A stretch of 64,000 nt of DNA, from positions 57,284,936-57,348,935 of the forward strand of contig NW_025335268.1 in the NCBI RefSeq assembly GCF_004798865.1, read 5' to 3'. Position numbers and translations under genes: made by a program. This document shows, piece after piece, positions 49,700 through 61,800 of this stretch (positions are counted from its first letter, which is position 1; each line of letters starts with the position of its first letter). Under the pieces are notes generated by a model that worked only from the letters and a program-made list of their open reading frames with translations, made no database searches and was not told where the DNA came from. Origin of the DNA: Varanus komodoensis. Taxonomy: Eukaryota; Chordata; Lepidosauria; Squamata; Varanidae.

Positions 49700-52055
49700 T
49701 ACGCTTTTTAAGGTGTGTAGCCTGTGAAGATAATCCTGAAGTTGTGGGCGCACAGACAGGAGTGTCTTACCAGCTTCTGGCACACGAGTATTTTCATGAA
49801 CATTGCGGAAATATTGCTGGTTATGCTATTTACACACACATGCACACATGCAAATGCACACAAGAGCACATGCAAGCAATATTTGTAACTGGAAGAATTA
49901 TAATAGAGGATAATGAATATCCTGCATTGGTCTAGCCATACCTAACCCATCTTGATATTTCATTAAACTTTTGGATGGTATATAAATGTTATAAAAATGA
50001 CTGAATGTTTCCAGTGAATAATTCTGTTTGTATTTTTTGAGAAATAATGAAGGATTCCAGTCCTGCAGGATTCTTCTGCCATAGCATGGTTACACTCCCA
50101 TCTCTATAAACCTAGTTAGGCCAAGCTTTTTGAGGGAAGTCAAGATCCACTGGTCAGTAGAACTAGCACATTATGAATGGTGACATTTGTGTTGCTGAGC
50201 AGATGTGCTGGAGTTCGCACAGTTTGCCTATAATTGCAAACGTAGGAAAGTCATTGTCAGCCTGACTTTCCCCCTCTGCCTAGTGAGGATGTCGTTCAAT
50301 GGAGTGTGATGACAAAGAAACTTCTTAAAAATTTTGCAGAGGGAAAGCACTATTGTAATTTAAGAAATAACATTAGTAGTCCTTAGCAATTTTTACAGGA
50401 ATCTCTGGAATGTATTAAGTATGCTTGGGTTTCTCAGTAGTGCCCCCCATCCTATAGAAGTTCTAGATTTTAATATATAGTTGGGGTTTTGTCTTTTTAT
50501 TTTAAAGCCTTGTTAGAATACTCAATGTTATTTTGATCTTGTTTTGATTACTATCACAAGTGACTTGTTCCAGAAAGGCAGTTTAGATGTGTTTAATGCT
50601 CAAAGCAAAACAAACCCTGGAAGACTAGAATGGCTGTCTTAAAGCCCAGCGCTTTTCAATAATTTCCCAGTGAAACTCTCCCAAATCTGTGCAGGCAATT
50701 GGAGTCTAAATGCCAAATGTAGTGCCAGGTCAGAATGCTCCTGAGAAACCTAATGTAACTTTCCTAATGGGAGCACTTAAAGTGAAGAAGCTTGAGTGAT
50801 TATAAGGGATTAGAAATGAGGAGGGGTATTGCTGGTCTAGGGTGTGTGTGTGTGTGTGAAAATAACTTTGGGTTAGAACTGGAAGCAGATGCAGCATAGG
50901 GATGGCTTTTCTACCATCACCACCCACGTTATGAATGTCAGTCATATGCTGGGGGCTTTGTATAATTATCCTTGGAAGTGCGGCTTGCTAGGTCATGTGA
51001 ACAAGGCACCTGGAACCCATGGACTGTTGTATGGTTGCTGGGTGGTTTGTTACCCACCCTTTCCAGGTCTGGACATTATGACAACCTGGGATCAGTGAGG
51101 GTAATAAGGGATGAGCCAGCCTGCAGCAGATATACCAAGGGGCCATTGACAAGGGCAAATTGTCACTTGTAATAACAGTGCTTTGAGGACCTGATGCAGC
51201 TTTCAGTTTTGAATGGGTGATTTTTAGTTATAATTTACAAATGGATAAATACATGAATATCTGGGCTGCCTTTGTTGATGTTTATGCATAGTATGTCTAA
51301 TGGCAGTAAACTTTGCTGTACATTAAAAGATATAAAGGAACATAGTGTTCCTCTATAGAATCTTTTAGAACACAGAATCTTTTATGCATTGTAAAAGATT
51401 CATTCAAATTTCATGTAATATTTTATTTGTTTTCCATATTTTTGTTTTAGGTTTCAGTTTTGAAACTTCCCACACAAAATACTGGAAACAAAGCACTAGA
51501 TGAATAGGATCTTACTGTTAAACCAATCCACCATGGTTCATTAATTACCATGCACACTCAATGAATGACTGGCAAGGTTCTTAACCAGTTTTGGGGACAA
51601 GGGTCTTATTCAGTCCTTTCTGGAAATGCTGAGGACTGAACTTGAAAACCTGCATGCAAAGCCACAACCCTCTCAAAGTGCCTTCCCATACCAGTTCTTC
51701 CAGGACTTCTGGAGCAATGTGAAAAGCTCTGGGCCAAGCGAGAAGAGCCCACCAGGTAGATCTACTTCGCAATAATAGTGCCTATCAGCCGACTTGAGAC
51801 TTCAGTAGTAGGTGGCATATAAATGAAAGTATAAACAAACAAACAATGCTACTGTGAGGAGAAGTCAAAAAACAGGCTGCTACCTCATGGCCTGGAGCTG
51901 AGCGCATCAAACCACTGATGTAGGCAGGAATGATACCCTTCTGATGTACCTGGCACCACAGCAATATGAAAATCCAGCTTGAGAGAAACCAACACCTCTA
52001 AAAGGCCAAGAATGTACTTTCCCCATTTCTTTCTTTTTTGACATAGGCAAGCACA
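49700..52055. other. Intergenic upstream of GPR6, nothing firm
   Basis: Short items: a (GT)n run at about 50847-50859 and a LINE-tail-like 'ggtggcatataaatgaaagtataaacaaacaaac' at about 51811-51845. The rest looks unique and may contain GPR6 regulatory DNA. Confidence 0.4.
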
Positions 52056-52059
52056 ACAT

Positions 52060-52600
52060 TTTATTACTATTTCTTATCTAGCTTTCCCCCTCTTGCAAGA
52101 ACTCCAAGGCAGCTTATATGGCCCATCTCCTCTTCATTCTACTCTCACAACAATGTTTATTTTATTTATTTATTTATTTATTTATTTAAGCAACTTATAT
52201 GCTGCCTCATCGCATGAGCCTTGAGGCAGCTTACAATCATAAAATCCAGCATAAAATACAAAAATAAAAATAAAAAATAAAAATCATCAAATAATTAAAA
52301 TACATAAAATAAAATAGTGGACACAGCCTGGTCAATTTAAAATCAACAAATAAACCATTAACAGTTAAAATATCATTTAAATAAAAAGGTCTTGGCCTGG
52401 TGCCAAAAAACAAATAAGGACGGCACCGGGCAGACCTCTCTGGGGAGCGCATTCCATAGGTTGGGCGCCACTGCAGAGAAAGCCCTCCTATGTCGCAAGA
52501 TAGGTCGGCCCAAAGTGATCTTCTTGGTGAAATGGGTATTGGACTGGATCTCCTGAACCCAAGTCCAGCCCTCTAACCACTGTACCACCCTGGTTTTCTC
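52060..52600 (-). mobile_element. tRNA-derived SINE split by a LINE insertion
   Basis: The left part (about 52060-52153: 'ctccaaggcagcttatatggcccatctcctcttcattctactctcacaacaa') is the complement of the SINE tail. The right part (about 52506-52600: 'ggcccaaagtgatcttcttgg... ccaagtccagccctctaaccactgtaccacc') is the complement of its body and tRNA-like head. Between them lies a LINE piece in place of the missing SINE middle. Confidence 0.75.
52155..52503 (-). mobile_element. L2/CR1-like LINE, short 5'-truncated copy inside the SINE
   Basis: About 350 bp: a (TTTA)n tail at about 52157-52188, the 3' UTR ('gccttgaggcagcttacaatcataaaa'), and the last ORF codons (the HRRAFSAVAPNLWNALPREV stretch), ending near 52503. 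It lies in the same orientation as the SINE it interrupts. Confidence 0.8.
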
Positions 52601-53529
52601 ATCTGAGTCAGATATCTCAGGGTTCCTATCATTAAAACACATTTGATGACTTCCTGCAAACACCAATTTAAACTATACGCCAATGCTCTGGCAATAAAAT
52701 GAGGCATTTATGGACTGATGCATGTTAAGCACAGCTTAGGAAGTAGCTATTTGGGAAGATATTTTAATATCAATCTACTTGCATATCATAGGCATGTTTC
52801 TTAAATGAACATTACTGGCCCATGCTGGCTTGTGGTTGCTAGCTGCTGAAGATTCCTCCCAGAGTCGGGGCAGGGGCTATACATAAACAACAAAATGGTT
52901 CATATGTTCTTGAATATCCTTTCTGAGACTATCTTGAGCAAAACTAATTTATGTTTCCAATCCCAGCTCATTAGCAAAAGAGGTACAAGAGTTAGGGGCT
53001 GAAAACTTTAGATGTGTATACTTAAGGCTGAGCACCCCTGAGGAAGATGAGCAAAGCAGTTTAAACTGAATACACTTTGAAGCTTCTCCCCACCCCACCC
53101 AATATCTTGTGCTTTCCTGATTTTATTTCTCCCTGTTCTCTTCATAGGAAAGATGGCTGGTTCAGCGTCATTCACCATGATATGCCACAACCAGATTCAA
53201 CAATGTAAGGAGCTAATTAGAATAATGTTGCTGCCAGTACTTATGATCAAAATTAAAAATGACATGTAGCTATTAAATTATGTCTTAAAGAGACACTCAG
53301 GTTTTGGTTAGCTCCCTCTTGGAAGAGGATAATTAGATACTGCAATTAAAATTGAAATTTCTACACTTCCTGATGATTTCCCATGGGAAACATGAAACAA
53401 TCTGTTGGATACTCCAAAGGCAGACTTGTTCCCTCCTCCAGCCTTCATTACTTGCATATTCGCATGAGTTGGTGTGGATGCAGTGGGCATGACTTAAGTC
53501 AGTGAAGAGCAAAAGGATGATGAACCTAG
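52601..53529. other. Intergenic, nothing recognised
   Basis: Unique-looking sequence. Confidence 0.45.
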
Positions 53530-53534
53530 AAAGT

Positions 53535-53912
53535 ATTGTAGTATTGTATCTGTAGTGCTCCCTCCCCCGCCATCTTTGAAATAGGCTCCTTGGACCTTCC
53601 TCTGACTCCAGGCAAAGACATATTTTTTCTGTTTTAATAGTTGATTTTGTGTTAATTTTGATTTTAACTTGGCTCTATACCTGTCCTATAGTTTTATCTT
53701 AATTCTGATTTTATTTAATTTTAAATGTAATGATTTTAATTTGTTGTACTTTGTTTCTTTATATTTTTGAATGTGGATAATGCCACACCTTTATAGATGT
53801 TTAAAAAGTTGTGTCATTTTAATTGTTTTGTAAGCTAGTCAGAGAGTCTAATAGTGGGCTATTGTAGTGCCATATAAATTGAAATAACAAATAAATTGAA
53901 TAAATAAGTAAA
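53535..53912 (+). mobile_element. LINE 3' UTR and tail, degraded
   Basis: 'gaccttcctctgactccaggcaaagacatattttttctgttttaatag' followed by 'gggctattgtagtgccatataaattgaaataacaaataaattgaataaataag' fits the end of an L2/CR1-like LINE on the + strand. Confidence 0.55.
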
Positions 53913-56241
53913 GCTGGAAAGCTTTAAAAGGAATTGATCCTTCATCACATCGTATTTCATTATTTTTATCTTTCACTCGACTTTGGAATGGATGCTTAAG
54001 TACAAAAATACATGTTTCTTACAGAGTTTCAGGGATGTACACATGCAATCTCAATGTACACATCTCTATCAAAATACCTTTGAACAAACTGTCAGGGAAA
54101 AGAGTGGGTCTCCACTGCCAAGTGTTTTAGAGGGAACCTCAACACATACTATTTCTACATGCCCTTCAAACATGTCATGTTCTGAATACATCATCTCAGT
54201 ATACTGCATAAATACAGCATTCATTGTGCTTTCAACCTAAACAGCAGCGGTGAGGAACTTCCAGCCTGTAGTGCCTTCTGTCTCCCCCCCAGCCCCTCCC
54301 TCACCCCCATAGAGAGAATCCCTGCACTCATCTCTGACTGGGAGGTAAGTGGCACTCAAAGGGTGTCACCTTCCCCATATCCTCCCTCGTGGGAAAGGCA
54401 CAGGGCAGGTGAGCCTTGGCAATTCTCAACACAGTACAGAGTCTAGTGATTTAGCAAGATGACGTCTTCCCCTTTCTTTATGGGAGCATACAGCATCATT
54501 CATGTGAGGTTATTTTTCCAAAGGCTTTTGTCTTTGCCTTTCTATTTGTGCCTCTATTTTCCATTTAACACATTGGAACGATGTAGATTAGAATTGCAAA
54601 AATACATGAAGCTTCTGCAGTGAAAAAGGATGCCTTCTCAGAAGATACCAGACTTGTCTTGCCATGGAAGAAGCCATGAAAAGGACTGAAACAGTCCAGA
54701 GAGGCCTTGGAGGAGGATGGCATCATGAAAAGTCCCTGCAAGCTTCAGTGAGTGAAGGATCACAAGTGCACGATAAAAGCCTTGTGTAGAGAAGACCACC
54801 AGGTGAAGGCATGCTTCACCCAGCATCACCTTGGCTGGAGCAACCTTGCCATCTAGGATGTGTTCCCACACCCTAACATCTTCCACAATGAACTCACCAC
54901 CAATGTTATACACACCTGGGAATAAGTCCCATTAACCTCAGTTGGGTTTCTTTCTCATCTCTACTAAGATGGGATGCCCCTCTCCAAAAACTGCACCACT
55001 CTTGTTGGTAAGACAGAGCAAGACACTTGCTATGGATGTGCTCTTGCTGTGCATTTTCCCATCCCTTTCAGCTGCTGTGAGTGTTGTATTGTGAGGCGGG
55101 CTAACATACAGTGCAATATTGTCATGACATCCACCCATTCGGCTTGAGTTTCATTGGTGTCCTTGTGCGACCTGTAACATAGAGTTCCACTGTGAGAGTG
55201 GCTTCCTTTTCAAATTGTTCTTGTTCTTTCCTTAGAGGCAACAACAAATCAACATGATTTGCAATGCTTAAAGGTGTTATATTTGCTCACTGAAGCATCT
55301 TGTCCCTATAGCATGCACAAGTCTTTTTCAACCTTTCTAAATAGTTCTTACATTAAGAACCTGCCATTTGGTCATACTTCTCTCAATCGTCTCCATTGCA
55401 CAACAGTCCCCAGATCATTATTTGTACAAAAGTTTGAAACAAAGCTCTGTCAATACATTTGATAAGACCCTCAAGTTTAGATATCTGTATAGCCAGAAAT
55501 AAGCCAATGCCATAAATCTCTGTGACTTAGGGATAAACAATAATAACTTCAGATAAACAATAATTCTGCCCAGTGCAAACTTCTATTTTTGAGTATCACT
55601 CATTAAGGCTTGATTGGCCCAGATGAAGGTAAGAGTTAGGGTTATGGCCCTTAAGGAGGATATGAACTTGAGGATATGAAGATCACAATAAGTTTAGGCC
55701 ACACACATGCCTAATAGAGTGTCATCTGTGAGATGGCATTGAACTAAATCTGGACCAAGGCTTTTTTTGGACCCAAGACACTGTGACCATGCCAATGATA
55801 ATCATGAATAAATATGTAAAAGGAAATAAGGAACTGTGATGATAATAAGGAACATATTACGCTCAGACAATATATTCAAAGATTCAGGAAACTGCCTCTA
55901 CCAGATGGGAAATTGTTTGCACAAACCTGAAGATTATTCCTTGCTACATGGCTTGGTCTTGACAGTGCCTTGCACTCAGTGAAAACACTGGGTTGGCTGT
56001 GATTTCATGCCATATCGCGGAAGACACTATTAGATGTGTTGCTGTATGTATGATTTGGGGTGGTCCAGAATTTACTGTGGAATGTACACTGACATTTTTG
56101 TTTACTTGTTTCTACATGTTGTGGTTATTTTTGGCATGGATATATTCCCATGTCTTGCACTGAAGTAAAGTTTTGGGCCAGTGGTGGCAGGCAACAGATT
56201 CTCTCCTGGATCTATGCATGTAAGGTTTGAAGTGGTCCAAA
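53913..56241. other. Intergenic, nothing firm
   Basis: No gene or clear repeat. 54905-54950 ('cctgggaataagtcccattaacctcagttgggtttc') looks like a small MITE piece. The open frames between 54.6 and 55.5 kb show no family resemblance. Confidence 0.4.

Positions 56242-56306
<65 letters not shown>
56242..56306. repeat. Compound (GCTT)9(ATTT)n microsatellite at the LINE tail
   Basis: Nine GCTT units (56242-56277) followed directly by ATTT units to about 56306. The ATTT part is the LINE tail on the complement. The GCTT part has probably grown from it. Confidence 0.9.
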
Positions 56307-56307
<1 letters not shown>

Positions 56308-57218
56308 ATAACTTATATGCCGCCCCCTTCGCATAAGCCTCGGGGCAGCTTCCAATCATAAATAAACACCAATATATGAATACATAAAATAGTGGAGACA
56401 TCCTGGCAATTTAAAATCAATAAATAACATTAACAATTAAAACAACATTTGAATAAAAAGGTCTTGGTCTGGCGCCAAAAAGCAAATAATGACGGCACCA
56501 GGCGGACCTATATGGGGAGTGTGTTCCATAAGGTGGGCGCCACTGCAGAGAAAGCCCTCCTCTGGGTACTCATCCTCCTAATATCCTTCACGGAGGGTTC
56601 CTGGAGAAGGGCCTCTGTCACCGATCTCAAGGGATGGGAGGGCATATATGGACGCAAGCGCTCCTTTAGGTAACCAGGTCCCAAGCCATTCAGAGCTTTG
56701 TAGGTGATAACCAGCACCTTGAATTGGGCCCAGACTTCAATGGGGAGCCAGTGGAGCTGACGGAGAACTGGGGTCATGTGAACATAACACCCAGCAACCT
56801 GGCAGCTCTATTTTGTACCGTCTGGCAGCTCTATTTTGTATCCGGACCGTCTTCAAGGGAAGTCCCACGTAAAGCGCGTTACAGAAGTCTAATCGGGAAG
56901 TGACCAATGCATGTGTCACTGTCTCCAGGCAGTCGTTCTCCAGGTAGGGACACAGCTGATGGATCAGCTGAAGCTGAAGGAAAGCGCTCCTCGCCACTGC
57001 TGTCACTTGAGCTTCCAACAATAGCTCTGGGTCGAGGAGCACTCCCAAGCTGCAGACCCTGTCCTTAAGAGGGAATGCAACCCCATTCAGGACAAGGTCA
57101 AGATCCCCCACCCCGAAGCCCAACCCGCCTACTAACAGGACCTCCGTCTTTAGGACTGGCCGGACTACCGCTTCCTTTAAAGGGGCAGGTACCCGGCCAT
57201 CCCTCAGAGAGGCATTGA
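56278..57218 (-). mobile_element. L2/CR1-like LINE with an internal deletion
   Basis: A 3' copy in - orientation with tail, 3' UTR and ORF pieces such as TPVLRQLHWLPIEVWAQFK and CNALYVGLPLKTVRIQN. Against the copy at 31754-33605, about 650 bp is missing at 57152: the 'aacaggacctccgtctt' point is joined straight to 'aggactggccggactacc', removing the RT core. A short tandem duplication ('tctggcagctctattttgta', about 56798-56839) also disrupts the frame. Confidence 0.85.
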
Positions 57219-57617
57219 TATTGTGAGGTATTCCCTACCTCCTTATGTTTTTCTATATATTCTGGCAATCTGGAGGCAAAATATTGCCATATTTTGTAGT
57301 GCCGTATTTTCTTGAAGAGACCAGATCCATATTGAACAAAACTGTTGGCACTGAAAGAATTTCTCTTGAAAGGGACAGGGCTCAGTCATCAAAATATATC
57401 TTGTGGGGTAGTCCAAATCTTTTGCAATGGAAGACAAAAAATATTTGTTTGTTATTAGTTTACTGATGGAGTGCTGTTTCCAATTTTCACACCAATTTTG
57501 CACTTAATTATAATTCATTGTAGATTCTTCTAATCTCCTACAATTTTCCCAAAAATTCTGCCCCTTTTTTCTTATATTTTTCTATTGATATTGTCTCCAT
57601 TAAAAAAAAGTTATGTG
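57219..57617. other. Spacer between two opposed LINE copies
   Basis: AT-rich, nothing recognised. Together with its flanks it forms an inverted LINE pair. Confidence 0.5.
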
Positions 57618-57970
57618 TAATATTTGCCCTCCCGTCCCTTGAGATCAGCAGCAGAGGCTCTCCTCCGGGAGCCTTCCATGATAGACATCAGGAAGCAAAG
57701 TACCCGGAGGAGGGCTTTCTCTGCGGTGGCGCCCCATCTGTGGAATACGCTCCCCAGAAAGGTCCGCCTGGCGCCGTTGTTATTTGTTTTTCGGTGCCAG
57801 GCTAAGACCTTTTTATTCAAACAATATTTTAACAATGTTTAATATTTATAAGTTTTAATTGTGCAACCAGGGTATTTCTGGGTTTTAATTGAATTTATTT
57901 ATGTTTGTGAGCCGTCCCGAGGCTATACAGCAAAGAGATGGCATACAAAAACTTTAAATAAATAAATAAT
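57618..57970 (+). mobile_element. L2/CR1-like LINE 3' end
   Basis: A + strand copy with an open stretch (RRAFSAVAPHLWNTLP, VRLAPLLFVFRCQAKTFLF) followed by the 3' UTR ('gagccgtcccgaggctatacag') and an aaataaataaataat tail. It is 5'-truncated and of a slightly different subfamily from the - strand copy 400 bp away. Confidence 0.85.
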
Positions 57971-58394
57971 ACAATTTCCACTTATCACTGAGTGACAGAG
58001 TAGAAAGGATAGTAATTATTGATTTACAGTTATTTTTCTTAAATATTTGACATTGTATGTAACATTCATTTAAGAACCCTTGCTGTTTCTTTGTCATTTT
58101 TATTTGCATTCTATTTTACTGGTATTAAAATAATTTTTAAAAATTAAAAAAAAATCACACAAATAAGGAACCAGAGACTAGGAACCAACATCAGCATTGT
58201 CTCTGTATTTCCTATATTTCCCCTTAACAAATGCAATAAAACGGCAAAGGGAAGCATAGGTCAAGCAGAACATCCACATTTGCATCCTGTAGTTTCAATA
58301 TTTGTCTGTTCATAAATGAGTCTGGATAAACTGCTTACATGTACAGATTTCAAAGCTGTGGACTGCTTACACGATGTTCTTCTATACAATGTTT
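57971..58394. other. Intergenic, nothing recognised
   Basis: AT-rich sequence with a short A run near 58147. Confidence 0.45.
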
Positions 58395-58402
58395 TTCTAA
58401 TC

Positions 58403-58832
58403 CAGTGGTTTTCAACCTTTCCACAGCAGGGTACCAGCAAAAACAGGAAAACCACCTCGGGGAAAACGGAGGCAGAAACAAAAAGCACCATACACATAAT
58501 ACAGTATTCTGTGCATTAGTTTCCAAACACAATGCCAATAAAAAATGAAAATTCTCCAAAACAACCAGAAACCACATGACAAAAAATGCCAGCAAAAGAA
58601 CAAAATACCAAAATTGGTGCAGCATGGCTCCAGGACGGCTCCCAGCAAGCTGTCTTTCCCCTCCCTGGCACACCCCCTGCAAACGTGGTGCCAACCAAGG
58701 AAGAGGTAGCGGAGCACAGCCAGCCCACACTGGTCCACGGTGAGCGGGATGCAGTCCCCTCCCCCTCCCCAACAAGCAGGAAATCTCCTGCAGACCAGCG
58801 CTGGTCCATGGAGCAGTGGTTGAAAACCACTG
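58403..58832. mobile_element. Non-autonomous hAT-type DNA transposon with TSD
   Basis: The 430-bp element begins cagtggttttcaacc and ends ggttgaaaaccactg, so it has 15-bp perfect terminal inverted repeats. It is flanked by ttctaatc (58395-58402) and ttctaatt (58833-58840), an 8-bp target duplication with one difference, as expected of the hAT superfamily. The interior has no transposase. It mixes an AT-rich left half with a GC-richer right half, and both strands show 100-140-codon frames that I regard as incidental. Confidence 0.88.
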
Positions 58833-58840
58833 TTCTAATT

Positions 58841-61800
58841 TACCATAAAATGACTGGTGGGGGCTGGGGGCGGGGCAGGGCGGGGACAGAGACAGTCTCT
58901 CTTCCTTTCTTTGATTTCCATTTAAATATATTTAATTATCTAAGAATTTCCTTTGTTTAGCCAAACATTCCCCTATGATATGAGCGCTGTGCAATTGGAC
59001 TATCAGACCTACTTCAGAGATGTTAACAATTCAAGAATCCCATCTAAGCAGCACTCCTGATAAACCATCATGCCAAGGTTATCAGTGCAGCTAAAAAAAA
59101 GTTTGGATTGCTATCGGAATATTATTTTCACTTAATAATTTGGTTCTGGCAACAGTATCTAAATATACTTGTGCTTAGATCATTGTATTAGAAAATGGTA
59201 GTTGAATTATAACAGTAGCTGTTTTCTAGACAAAACAGTATTTTTCATAGCAGATGGTTTTATAAATTACAACCCACCACTGTAGACCCAAAAGTATAAT
59301 CAACATAGTCCAACTATTCTAGTCAAATAAAACTTGTGAAGAATCCGTGTATTTTCAGATCAGGAATATAGAATTATAATCAAATGGACACATTTTTACA
59401 ACAAGCCTTCCTCATCATTTTTAAAATTAAAGAAATTAGACTTCTATTCTTCAGACCAAAGTTAATACTAGGGCTGAACTGGCTGTTTACCCCCTTTGAT
59501 TTTGGAGGGGAAGTAGTGCTTTCAGAGGAGTGGAATTGAGATCCTCAAGTTCATTTATTTAGCTATTTATTTACCTAACGGTCAAAAATATAACTTGTTT
59601 TCAGTTCCAAAAATGGGACCTCAAAAAGGCCAATATCCACAGTAAAAGAATAAATAATTTTTTAAAATGGTAGAAGTAATATAATCATACCAATTAGACA
59701 AACAAAACAAAACATAACAGCACAATTATAACAACTTACTTGACTGCCATAACTTATGTGACTTATTTCACTTCCCTACTGCATTTTTCCTGTGGTGCTT
59801 ATTTGTTTGTCTGTTTTTGTCATCACTGTCACTTTTTGAATGCTCTTACACCAGCCAGGATGGAATTAATGTGTCGTTAGACTTACTTGGATTTGGGAAG
59901 AAGCTATACAAGAGCAACGTTGGGGTCAAGACAGTAGCTAGAGGGGAAAGAGCACAGTTGATAGCTTGAGACCAAATGGTAGATTGGATGGTAGAGAAAG
60001 AACCAAAGAAAGAATGGACCAGTCTGCTGTTGATGAGAATTTGAATGCCATGAAAAAGAAGACACAAGGGGCTAATGGTAGGTTGATTGTGGCAGATGGT
60101 AGGAATAATACCGTGGGAGAGGACAGTTACAGTTAGATGAGGAAGTATGAGACAGTAACTGCAAGGTATCCATCAGCTCAAGAAATATTAGGGAGAACTT
60201 CCCCCTTGCTTAGATTTCTGTTTTTGCAATCTGTTTCCCTTTAACATGTTTAAGTATGACTACATGTTTAGTGGGGCAATCATAAATATTGTTAAGATTT
60301 GCTTGAAAGATTTTTATATTCCTTTTGGTTGCTTGGCCAACTTAGTATAAATCTAGTATTTCAGTGAGAACCTGTTAAAATATAAGTATTTCTGGCATGC
60401 AAATACTATAATCATTATATGAAAAAGCATCTTGAATGGATGACCTGATTTTTTAAAACATTAACACATGTTTATCCTTTTCAAGAGAAAGCATTCTTCC
60501 ACAGAATATTAAATATATAAAGCAGTGGAGAAAACACACCTCAAAGCCCACATGAATTCTCCACTGGTGCATGTCCTGTATCCCTTTCTTAGTAAACTCA
60601 AACTAAACTGCCTCTCAACTACCTTTTCACTCTGCTCTCCAGGTTCCAGAGCATGACAGAGGCAAGTCTGTGATCATTGGGAAGTAGGCAGAATAACTGC
60701 TGGCCATTTTCCTAACTTTGAGCAGTGGTCCCTTTGCTTCTCTGTTTACCTTGATTTTGAAACTTAATGAAAACTTGATGCAATTTTTATTGCCCAACTG
60801 AACTGGAATTGGATAGAAAGCAATTGGGGAAAGTTTTACTGCAAGGTAAGAGCTAATCAAAGTGTGAGAAAGCAGCTTGGACCACTCTTCCAGTGTGTTA
60901 CAAGCGAAGAGGTCTGAGTTTAAACCCAACTGATCTGAGTTTAAACCTAAGTAAAGGAATTAAATCTGTAACCAAGCAAGGGTGATTATTTATGCATTGC
61001 CAAAAAGAGGAAAATTTTCAGCAAAAAAGAGAACACCAATTTGCATACTATTTCCATTGGCTGATTCATACATATAGTGCAAATTTTGAAAGAAGGATTA
61101 TAATTTAAATAGAAAGGTAGTCCATTTTACCATAGTGGGGAAGACTACAGCCAGGTGACCCGCATGAGTAGTCTGCTGTGCAGGTGCTGTTGATGATTCT
61201 TGATCTTTGAATCAGACTGGATGATCCTTCCAATAGAGGACAACTTCACATAAAAGATAGCCTTCTGTGGAAGAGAAGCATAACCATCCTAAGTCAAGCA
61301 ACCCAGAGGACTCAGCCTAACAGATGTGTGCAGAATCCAAATACTAAAACAAATACAATAGAAAATTGCAGAATGCCTTAAATTAAGTCTTTTTGCCACG
61401 TGTGCTTCAGCATTTGTTGCTGCTACAAGTATGTATGTCTTTTGGCACTTTGTTGTTTACAAAATTTGGAATGTTGTACATATTTACTTAAAAGTAAGTG
61501 ATAACCATTTTTTAAATCAAATTTAATATTAACATGCAATATTTATAGCATAGTTTTTATCATAGCATTATTTTATTGTATTTTTAGGAAAGGCTGCATG
61601 GCTTAAAGTGTATTTTTTAGGTCACTGGTGAAAATTCCTTTTAGAAAATACCGCATAGAATGTACATTCAATTAGAATCCATTTTAAAACAATTCAGGAT
61701 TGTAGATATTAAACTGAGTAATCATGCTGCTTAATTTATGTTTCCCTTTCATACCATAAAATACTTCTCCTTTCCTCATTGCCCACATTTGTGACCAGTG

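Noticed and set aside
48332-49727. Several long open frames on both strands (up to 440 codons)
   Set aside because: GC-rich CpG-island sequence has few stop codons. The proteins are Arg/Gly/Pro/Ala-rich with no domains.
58350-58960. Open frames of 104-141 codons on both strands
   Set aside because: They fall inside or across the hAT-type element and show no transposase or host domain.
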